Source: Gemmatimonadota bacterium (GTDB lineage Bacteria > GCA-2686955). From it: 19,758 nucleotides of DNA. Positions within the stretch are counted from its first letter, which is position 1, and each line of letters opens with the position of its first letter. The notes beneath the pieces are model-generated. The model was not told where the DNA came from and searched no databases. It saw only the letters and a list, made by a program, of their open reading frames with translations. A program made the position numbers and the translations under genes. The DNA is taken from NCBI GenBank assembly GCA_002686955.1, contig NYZA01000226.1, positions 1-19,758 on the forward strand. The letters are read 5' to 3'. Below are positions 1 through 5,994 of the stretch, in pieces.

Positions 1-702
1 ACCAGCACGCCTCCGCGCGAAACGGTGCGAAGCACCGCCAGGGCACGAATCTGCGCCCCCTCGCGACGAAAGTTGGTGAGAAATGCGGGCTCGGCCTTCG
101 TCCGAGGCCCCCGTCTCGACGGCCGGTAGATAGAAGCGGTGGAACGCTGACCCGACCATGAAGATCGCCGCAGCGATCCCGATCGCCGCCGTCCATCCCC
201 ATTCGATCTCACCGCTGCGGGTTCCGACGACGCCCGCCACGACAACAAGAGCGCCCGATCCGAAAAGCACTGCCAAGCGGTAGAAGGTGGCGCGAATCCC
301 GGTGTAGAGGGCCTGGTCTTTCTGGTTCAGCGCTAGCATGTAGTAGCCGTCGACCGCGATGTCATGGGTGGCCGAGAGGAAAGCGATGAGCGTGAACAGG
401 ATGAGCGAGATCTGAAAGAACCCCGGCACTCGAACCAGGGTGGCCATCAGGCAGAGAGCTATGCCGATCGCGAGCTGCGTGAGGACGATCCAGCTTCGTT
501 TGGTCGAAACGATGTCGACCAGAGGTCCCCAGAACATCTTGATGACCCAGGGCAGGTAGAAGAGGCTGGTCAAACCGATCAGCGTGTTCGACACCCCCAT
601 GTTCTTGTACATGACCACCGACGCGGTGTTCACGAGGATGTAGGGCAGTCCCTCGAGAAAGTAGAGGGTGGGGATGTAGATCCACTGGTGGCGTCGCGTC
701 AT
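1..702 (-). CDS. MFS permease, AmpG/PAT-like (partial, probable frameshift)
   Basis: Reading from the ATG at 702 gives MTRRHQWIYIPTLYFLEG, followed by several hydrophobic segments and a short basic loop (VDIVSTKRSW) after the second one. This is the N-terminal half of a 12-helix major facilitator, and it resembles AmpG/PAT-type permeases. The DIAVDGYYMLAL segment near residues 105-120 fits that group. The start codon overlaps the TGA of the upstream VanZ-domain gene (ATGA), so the two are probably translated together. The frame stays open to the window edge, so the C-terminal half is missing. After about residue 196 the open frame becomes polar and loses GC-rich third positions. The -1 alternative frame after the C5 run at 108-112 reads more like a protein (AEPAFLTNFRREGAQ). 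An indel in that homopolymer is therefore likely. The substrate is unknown. Confidence 0.75.
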   Translation of the reverse strand, partial: MTRRHQWIYIPTLYFLEGLPYILVNTASVVMYKNMGVSNTLIGLTSLFYLPWVIKMFWGPLVDIVSTKRSWIVLTQLAIGIALCLMATLVRVPGFFQISLILFTLIAFLSATHDIAVDGYYMLALNQKDQALYTGIRATFYRLAVLFGSGALVVVAGVVGTRSGEIEWGWTAAIGIAAAIFMVGSAFHRFYLPAVETGASDEGRARISHQLSSRGGADSCPGGASHRFARRRAG

Positions 703-1991
703 TTGGTGGGCGCCCTTTCACGTCGGGCGGTCGCCGCTCGCGCCCCGACCACGGTCGAGAGGGCGATGACCAGGAGTCCGATCGGCAAGACTAGGGCCAC
801 GTGAATGCGGGTGAAGCTGACGATTATGCGATTGCTCACCGCACTGGCATAGGGCGGATGGCCGAGAGCCTGATCCGACTGATCGAGCCAGGCGCGCCAC
901 TCGTCAGGCAAGGCTTGGCCACTGGCGGCCAGGGTCTGGGGGAAATAGGTGCGCAAGATATCGTCTTCTCGCTGCGATACGACGCCGAAGTGGTGGGCTT
1001 GGTCGGCCTTCGCCGGGTCGACGATCGCCCCGTTCCGTTTCCTCAAGTATCGATCGCGCCGGAAGATATGCACGCGCACTTCGTGCATGTGGGGATCGTC
1101 CAAGGCTGTGTAGAGCTTGTTGACGAACTCGCCATAGGGGGTTTCTCGGTGCCGGTCGAGGATGGCGCCTCGCTCCCGGCCCTCTTCGGTGTCGATGCGT
1201 CGCAGCTCCTCGAGCGTCAGTCGGCTGTAGAAAGTCCCGGCCACGGGATCGGAATACCGGTACCCAAACTCCGCGGTCCACAGAATGAACACGCATGTAG
1301 CCGCCGCCGCGACGGCCGCCGCGGAGCCAAGGTGACGGACGGAGCGGGGTGAGGGCACGATTCGGCTCGCACTTGGGTCGAGAATACGCCAGGCTAAAAG
1401 CTGCGCGAGCCCGATCGCCCACAGATTGGTCACGGCATCTTGAATCTCACCGGTTCTCTTGGGGAATCCCCACCAGGTGTGCCAGGGCGAAAGGAACTGC
1501 ACCGACTCGTCCACCAGGCCGATGGTGTAGGCGACCAAGAGCGCGGCGAAGGGGGTTATGGCATCGCGATCGCTTCGTCGCCAGGCGCGGTAACAGCCGA
1601 GCCCCAGAAAGCCGTACTCGAGAAAGTGGACCTTCTCCGCCGGAACCTCCATCCGCGCCAAAAGGGCGGCGTAGGCTGCGGCGATCGCCATGAGCCACAC
1701 GAAGTTCGCTGCTCCCGCCGCGCGCACCTGCCGGACCACTCGCACCAGGGCCCATGCACCGATCAGGGCCAGGAGCACGGTCGCGACACCGCCGATCGCC
1801 TCCTCGTTTCCGAAAAGGCGCTCGAAGAAGTCGGTGATGTAGGGGGCCACCGGAAGGGTGGCGAAGATGACGAGGGCGTAGGCGCCGACCTCGATCCAGG
1901 CGATGGTCGGCGAGGGGCGGCGCCCTTGGACTGGATCAGTCAAGCTCGGCTGACTTCCATTCGAGGTTAGAGTTAGGGGAAGCGCACGCAT
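699..1991 (-). CDS. VanZ-domain membrane protein with C-terminal extracytoplasmic region
   Basis: This 430-residue protein has a VanZ-like core. EKVHFLEYGFLG (119-130), the DESVQ motif (161-165) and the conserved Asp/Asn near 185-189 (IQDAVTNLWAIG) sit among about five hydrophobic helices between residues 35 and 205. VanZ proteins are small membrane proteins, and VanZ itself gives low-level teicoplanin resistance; the function of most homologues is unknown. Unlike a minimal VanZ, this one has another helix near 223-240, a soluble region of about 150 residues rich in charged residues (including HEVRVHIFRRDRY) and a final helix near 395-418. The ATG at 1991 has no good Shine-Dalgarno sequence, and a start a little further in is possible. 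Its stop overlaps the start of the MFS permease by 4 bp, which suggests a two-gene operon. Confidence 0.75.
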   Translation of the reverse strand: MRALPLTLTSNGSQPSLTDPVQGRRPSPTIAWIEVGAYALVIFATLPVAPYITDFFERLFGNEEAIGGVATVLLALIGAWALVRVVRQVRAAGAANFVWLMAIAAAYAALLARMEVPAEKVHFLEYGFLGLGCYRAWRRSDRDAITPFAALLVAYTIGLVDESVQFLSPWHTWWGFPKRTGEIQDAVTNLWAIGLAQLLAWRILDPSASRIVPSPRSVRHLGSAAAVAAAATCVFILWTAEFGYRYSDPVAGTFYSRLTLEELRRIDTEEGRERGAILDRHRETPYGEFVNKLYTALDDPHMHEVRVHIFRRDRYLRKRNGAIVDPAKADQAHHFGVVSQREDDILRTYFPQTLAASGQALPDEWRAWLDQSDQALGHPPYASAVSNRIIVSFTRIHVALVLPIGLLVIALSTVVGARAATARRERAPTK

Positions 1992-2015
1992 CGTACGCGA
2001 GTGGGGCTCCCCGGG

Positions 2016-2044
2016 TCGAGACCGCAGTCCTTCTACTGTAAGAT
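2016..2044 (+). promoter_or_regulatory. Possible sigma70-type promoter for the VTT gene
   Basis: TCGAGA (2016-2021) and TAAGAT (2039-2044) are separated by 17 bp. Each hexamer matches four of six consensus positions. They lie in the 95-bp divergent gap between the VanZ gene and the VTT gene and would give a leader of about 35 nt. This is a weak match made by eye. Confidence 0.3.
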
Positions 2045-2086
2045 CCCGCGGGCGTTTCCACTCGAAGTTTCGCCGGAGTCCGCCGA

Positions 2087-2686
2087 ATGGAATGGCTGGA
2101 GAGGTTGGCCGAAGCGCCCGGAGGGGCGGCGATGGGGGCGCTGGCGCTCGCGTCCCTTCTGGAGGCGGGGCTCTTTCCGACCGGTGCCGACTTCCTGTTG
2201 ATCTTGGTCATCGCGGGGCGGCCCGATGAGTGGCTTCTCGCCACCGCAGTCGTCATCGCCGCCTCGGTCGCCGGCTCCGCGCTCGGCTACTGGATCGGTC
2301 GCGGCGCGGGGCGGCCACTGATCCGGCGAGTGCTTCCGACCCGCACCCGTCTGTGGCTCGAGAGGGTGTACCAGCACAATGACGCATTGGCCGTAGCCGT
2401 CGGAGGGCTGCTGCCTTTCGTTCCCTTCAAGCACGTGAGCCTGACGGCCGGCTTCTTCGACCTGTACTTCGTGCGCTTCCTCGCGGTGGCCACGATTTCG
2501 CGTGGAATCCGATTCGCGTTGATCGGTTACGCTTCGAGCCGTTATCAGGAGCAGGTAAGGAGTGCGCTGATCGACCACGGACTGACCCTCGTCGCGACGA
2601 TCGTGGTGGTTGCCCTTGTGGTGGAGCTGATCCGGAGACGTCTGGTTCCGCGGGAAGGGGCGAGTTGCGCGGCGGAATCGGCGTAG
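2087..2686 (+). CDS. VTT/SNARE-associated membrane protein (YqaA/DedA-like)
   Basis: This 199-residue integral membrane protein has the VTT-domain hallmarks. There is an N-terminal re-entrant-type segment LLEAGLFPTGADFLLI (24-39). A second conserved stretch, GGLLPFVPFKHVSLTAGF (106-123), is followed by SRGIRF (138-143), which holds the conserved arginine, and a glycine at 147. The last helix spans about 166-183 and a short basic tail follows. The length fits the short YqaA branch better than long DedA proteins. DedA/VTT proteins are linked to lipid flipping and membrane homeostasis; the substrate here is unknown. The ATG at 2087 is preceded by GGAG at a usable distance. The sulfatase-like gene follows after 97 bp on the same strand, so co-transcription is possible. 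Confidence 0.8.
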   Translation: MEWLERLAEAPGGAAMGALALASLLEAGLFPTGADFLLILVIAGRPDEWLLATAVVIAASVAGSALGYWIGRGAGRPLIRRVLPTRTRLWLERVYQHNDALAVAVGGLLPFVPFKHVSLTAGFFDLYFVRFLAVATISRGIRFALIGYASSRYQEQVRSALIDHGLTLVATIVVVALVVELIRRRLVPREGASCAAESA

Positions 2687-2783
2687 ACGCCGCTGCATTT
2701 GACTCGTGCGAAAAGCACCTCGGACCGATACGATTCGACCACTCCTTCCATCGCCACAAAGGCCCATTGAACAAGGACTCTCG

Positions 2784-4349
2784 ATGCTGCATTCGACACC
2801 CCGCACCCGACTACTGAGGCTCCTGCTCACCGCGGCCGCGGGACTGGCCGCGCTCCCGGGCAACGCCATCGGAGCCGAAACACCCGAGGCGATGCCACCG
2901 TACAATATCCTCTTCCTCACCGTCGATGCCTTCAGATCGGACCACATGGGCTGTTACGGATACGCGCGGGAGACATCGCCGCGAATCGATGCTTTCGCGA
3001 AAGAGGAAGCGACGCTTTTCCGCAATTCCATCAGCCACAGCGCGTGGACCGTCCCGGGTGTCGTGAGTCTGTTGACGGGTCAGTATCCCGCGACCCATGG
3101 CATCGATACCCGCCACAAGATCATGGATGAGTTCTTTCCGGCTCCGTTGAAGAAGCTGAGTGAGCTCGGCTACACCAATTTCGGCTATGTCGCTACGGGA
3201 GATGCCTTCTCCAATGTCGGCTTCAATACTCCGGAGGAATTCGTTCGCCCCTCTCTTCAAATGGTGCTCGAGCGCTACCAGAACGAGCGATTCACGATTT
3301 GGTACCACCTGAAGACGACCCATCTTCCCTACGCCGCCAAGAGCGAGATTCGCGAGAGATTCCGCCGTCCCGATTCTCCTGAGATGATGCAGCATCACAC
3401 CAACCTGGTCACCGGTCTATCGATGATCAAGGCAGGCGCCACGACCTGGGATCCGGCCACCAAGCCGACAGTCGAAGACCTCTACGATGCATGCGTCTAC
3501 GAGCAGGATGAGTTCATCGGACAGGTGTTCGAGCACATGAAGCATCTGGGGCTCTGGGACAATACGATCATTATCCTCACCTCGGATCATGGTGAGGAGC
3601 TCTTGGAGCACGGTCTGATCGGTCATGCATCGACCACTCTTCAAGGGACACTTTTCGACGAGGTGCTGCGTATTCCACTGCTCATTCGGATTCCGGGTAT
3701 ACCGGGCGGAGGGATCGTCGAAAGCATCGTTCAGCCCTCGGATGTGATACCTACAGTGTTCGAAGCTCTTGGCCTACCGCCAGTCCCGGGGGTTCAAGGA
3801 CTGTCGCTACTACCCGCAATCGCCGGCAGCGGCCCCGGTCCGAATCGGCGCTATGCTTTCAGTGAGACGACGCCCTGTGGGTGGCAATGCCCCGGGAACC
3901 GAGACAAGACGATCCGCCTGAAGTCGGTTCGTTCGCTCGAATGGAAACTGGTGGTACGCGTCGAAGAGTCCACTCAGAGAACGACTGCCCTGTACGACCT
4001 GAAGAACGATCCCGCCGAGATCACCGATGTCGCCGGAGCGAACCGGGACGTGGTCGCCGAAATGCTGGCCGCGCTTCAGGCCCACGAAGAGGCCAACCTG
4101 GAAGCAGCGTGGCAGGGAATCGAGCGGACGATTGCACACCGCGCGCAGAACATGAGGTTACTCGATCGTGGGGAGCGATCGGCGGAGGCCGCGACCCTCT
4201 GTGACGAGCTCGCCATGCTCCGCTACGTCTTCCGCGTCCAAAACCCGTCGGTATTCGATCGCCGATCCAACGATTGGGCTGCGGCGCTGGGCGGTCTCTG
4301 GTCGCTCGTTGGGAACAAACCGAACTACTGGGTCTGCGAAGAGCTCTGA
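2784..4349 (+). CDS. Exported sulfatase-family (alkaline-phosphatase superfamily) hydrolase
   Basis: I chose the ATG at 2784 because AAGGA lies 6 nt upstream and the product (521 residues) then opens with a signal peptide (basic LHSTPRTRLLRLLL, hydrophobic core, small residues to about Ala31). An earlier in-frame GTG at 2706 would bury that signal. Sulfatase-fold motifs follow in order: DAFRSDHMGCYGY (48-60) for the metal site, AWTVPGVVSLLTG (87-99) at the nucleophile loop, THLPY (179-183), and SDHGEE (267-272) for the second metal half-site, then DEVLRIPLLIRIPG. The nucleophile position is Thr89, with no Cys or Ser-x-Pro-Ser-Arg signature. It therefore cannot carry the formylglycine of classical sulfatases, and a phosphodiesterase or phosphotransferase activity is possible. 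The last 120 residues match nothing I know. Its 3' end overlaps the convergent ceramidase-like gene by 25 bp. Confidence 0.85.
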   Translation: MLHSTPRTRLLRLLLTAAAGLAALPGNAIGAETPEAMPPYNILFLTVDAFRSDHMGCYGYARETSPRIDAFAKEEATLFRNSISHSAWTVPGVVSLLTGQYPATHGIDTRHKIMDEFFPAPLKKLSELGYTNFGYVATGDAFSNVGFNTPEEFVRPSLQMVLERYQNERFTIWYHLKTTHLPYAAKSEIRERFRRPDSPEMMQHHTNLVTGLSMIKAGATTWDPATKPTVEDLYDACVYEQDEFIGQVFEHMKHLGLWDNTIIILTSDHGEELLEHGLIGHASTTLQGTLFDEVLRIPLLIRIPGIPGGGIVESIVQPSDVIPTVFEALGLPPVPGVQGLSLLPAIAGSGPGPNRRYAFSETTPCGWQCPGNRDKTIRLKSVRSLEWKLVVRVEESTQRTTALYDLKNDPAEITDVAGANRDVVAEMLAALQAHEEANLEAAWQGIERTIAHRAQNMRLLDRGERSAEAATLCDELAMLRYVFRVQNPSVFDRRSNDWAAALGGLWSLVGNKPNYWVCEEL

Positions 4350-5662
4350 GCGGCGGCGACGGCGAGGTCGACCAGGGATGTGTGAAGCGCGGCGCCGTAG
4401 TAGACGCGCTCGGCCTCGCCCACGCGCGCACACACCCGATCCGGCTCCTCGACATAACCCAGGTAGCCGTTGGTCAGCCCAACGACGACCGGAGTGGTTC
4501 CGGGAAGCTCCGCCGCGACACCGAGAGCCAGTGCGCGACCACTCGCCCGAACCGGTTCCGCGCCGACCCCTACGAGAGCAAGCGACCCCAGACGCAAGAG
4601 GTCCAGACGCACCGGATCCCGCGCGAAGAACGAGAGTGCATTCGAGGCCGCGACCTGGAAGGGGGCGGGAACCAGCCCGGCGGCATTCGCTTTGAGCGGC
4701 GCCCGCGACGCCGTGGAGGCCCAAAGAGCTCGCTCCGAAGAAGAACGCAGCGGAATCCCTATCGCCGCATTCGCGACCGCCCCGCCGTAGGATTCCATGC
4801 AAGCCTCCGCGCTCCGCCCCCCCTCGCAAGGCGCCGCGCCCAGATCTCCGGCAGCGCCTTGCAGCACCAGCCACTCGCCTCCGAATCGGTGCGAGAGGGC
4901 ACTGGACGCTCGCCCCGGCCAACCGGACGAGAGCGCTCGGGAGCGCCGACCCAGAATAGTCGGATGGGCCGCATGCACGATCAGGCCTCCCAATGCCGGC
5001 TGCCGATCGGGCCGATCGGCCGAGACCGAAACGACCACCAGGGGAGCCGATTCGCTTCGATCGGTGTTCGAACGGGGTCGAGCCAGCCCGTGCTCCTCAT
5101 CGATTCCCCACCGGAGCCGCGCCGGCTGCAGGGTCTGCCGCGCCCTGGTGACGCTCTCGACTATTCGCTCCTCGAGCTGCTCCGTCCACGCCAGATCGAA
5201 TCGTCCCAAGCCGAACGCCTCGGCCAAGGCATTGTCCCAGTGGCCGCCAGGTCCCGCGTGGGTGTGGGTCGCGCAGACCCAAAGCGCATCGCAATCCACG
5301 CGAGCCGCGACCCCTTCTCGCAGCGCCTCGGGGATCAGCACAAGATCGACCGCCACGATGGCGATCGACCGGCCGCCTGCGCGCAACACCATCGCGCTTG
5401 CTCCAACGGAATCAAGCACGGTATCGGCGATGGCGCCCCGCCTCGCGGCGAAACCACCCAGTGGGCAATCCGGGGGCGGCTCGAGAGCGACACGAGAAAA
5501 CCCCGCCTCGAGCTCCCCAACCGCCCTCCATCCCGAGACGATCGGCGCGGCCTCCCCGCCCGACCCCCCGATCTGGAGATCGACGATCATCAGCACGAGT
5601 AGAAGCGCCAAACCGTAGCCGGACCAACGCCCCGCCCACCTCGTGACTCTTCGATTCATCAT
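4325..5662 (-). CDS. Neutral/alkaline ceramidase-like hydrolase, N-terminal domain only
   Basis: This 445-residue protein is anchored or exported by a hydrophobic stretch at 16-31 after a basic start. It carries the zinc-site motifs of the neutral ceramidase fold: THTHAGPGGH (132-141), His230/His233 in IVHAAHPT, Glu369 in GVGAEPVRASG, and the tyrosine-bearing NGYLGY (398-403). Known bacterial neutral ceramidases are about 650 residues long, with a nucleophilic Ser in a GDVSPN loop and a C-terminal beta domain. Here the equivalent loop reads QGAAGDLGAA (268-277), with no Ser after the Asp, and the C-terminal domain is missing. It probably belongs to a ceramidase-like hydrolase group of unknown substrate, perhaps amide or lipid. 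Two ATG codons in tandem (5662 and 5659) could start it. It converges with the sulfatase-like gene. Confidence 0.8.
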   Translation of the reverse strand: MMNRRVTRWAGRWSGYGLALLLVLMIVDLQIGGSGGEAAPIVSGWRAVGELEAGFSRVALEPPPDCPLGGFAARRGAIADTVLDSVGASAMVLRAGGRSIAIVAVDLVLIPEALREGVAARVDCDALWVCATHTHAGPGGHWDNALAEAFGLGRFDLAWTEQLEERIVESVTRARQTLQPARLRWGIDEEHGLARPRSNTDRSESAPLVVVSVSADRPDRQPALGGLIVHAAHPTILGRRSRALSSGWPGRASSALSHRFGGEWLVLQGAAGDLGAAPCEGGRSAEACMESYGGAVANAAIGIPLRSSSERALWASTASRAPLKANAAGLVPAPFQVAASNALSFFARDPVRLDLLRLGSLALVGVGAEPVRASGRALALGVAAELPGTTPVVVGLTNGYLGYVEEPDRVCARVGEAERVYYGAALHTSLVDLAVAAAQSSSQTQ

Positions 5663-5721
5663 CGGGACCAGACTACCGCGCGGCCGCTCATCCGGTCTTT
5701 CTTCGATCGGTCCTCGGCGAA

Positions 5722-5748
5722 TTCACACCGCATTCACACCAAGTCACA
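5722..5748. promoter_or_regulatory. Three-fold TTCACA-type direct repeat, possible OmpR/PhoB-class operator
   Basis: TTCACA occurs at 5722-5727 and 5733-5738, and GTCACA at 5743-5748. The starts are 11 and 10 bp apart, about one helical turn. The first two copies share the longer ATTCACACC. Direct repeats with 11-bp phasing are typical of OmpR/PhoB-family response regulators, and the TTCAC core recalls Pho boxes. The cluster lies 60-86 bp upstream of the ceramidase-like start and about 40 bp before the putative small RNA, so it could serve either one. The regulator assignment is inference. Confidence 0.4.
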
Positions 5749-5789
5749 GATTGATCACATTCATGCTCCATCTTGCACAGTAGAAATAA

Positions 5790-5954
5790 GTCGAGCGAAG
5801 CACAGGTTCGATCCCCCAAAGCCTGTCAGCATTGAAGTCCCCCCACTCCGCTGCGCTCGACAGGGGCACCTTCCTCCCCCCTTGAAGGATGCCCCGAGAA
5901 ATCCACCGGCCGGATCAGTCGTCCCCCCACGACACGGCCGGTGGATTCATTTTT
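5790..5954 (+). ncRNA. Candidate small RNA with multiple C-rich loops
   Basis: Consecutive helices are visible on the plus strand. GTCGAGCG (5790-5797) pairs with CGCTCGAC (5854-5861), extended by AGC/GCT across one mismatch. Inside it, ACAGG (5802-5806) pairs with CCTGT (5822-5826). GGGGCA-CCTTC (5863-5873) pairs with GAAGG-A-TGCCCC (5884-5895) across one bulge. A 13-bp terminator-like hairpin follows (5900-5947). C tracts of 5, 6, 6 and 6 nt (5813-5817, 5839-5844, 5876-5881, 5923-5928) fall in loops or linkers rather than stems. Exposed C-rich loops are a known feature of anti-Shine-Dalgarno small RNAs such as the CcsR type. No strong promoter is seen; TAGAAA at 5781-5786 is a possible -10. 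The 5' end is a guess. Confidence 0.4.
5900..5954 (+). terminator. Rho-independent-type terminator hairpin
   Basis: AATCCACCGGCCG (5900-5912) and CGGCCGGTGGATT (5935-5947) form a perfect 13-bp stem. Inside it GTCGT/ACGAC (5918-5922 and 5929-5933) forms a second short stem around a C6 loop. On the plus strand TTTTT follows at 5950-5954. On the minus strand only TTT follows the stem, so the plus-strand reading is better. It could still help stop read-through from the minus-strand gene that ends at 5995. Confidence 0.55.
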
Positions 5955-5994
5955 GGGGTGGTAGGGAGCGGCCACTGGTTGGCCGAATCGGTCC

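Larger units (their letters stand above)
5663..5994. other. Gene-free structured intergenic region
   Basis: This 332-bp stretch has no convincing protein gene. From left to right it holds the ceramidase-like gene's upstream region and a TTCACA direct-repeat cluster (5722-5748). Next come a run of nested stem-loops (5790-5861, 5863-5895, 5900-5947) and a T tract. A last small hairpin, CGGCCA/TGGCCG (5969-5985), lies 10 bp beyond the stop of the gene that ends at 5995. The density of perfect inverted repeats is unmatched elsewhere in the window. Both flanking genes are on the minus strand, so a plus-strand terminator here has no protein gene to serve. Confidence 0.7.

Noticed and set aside
2699-2734. 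Possible promoter (TTGACT with TACGAT) before the sulfatase-like gene
   Set aside because: The spacing is 24 bp, too long for a sigma70 promoter, and no other good -10 fits.
5803-5821. GGTTCGATCCC resembles a tRNA T-loop and T-stem
   Set aside because: The flanking bases do not pair as a T-stem, and no anticodon arm, acceptor stem or CCA end is visible. The same bases fit the ACAGG/CCTGT hairpin instead.
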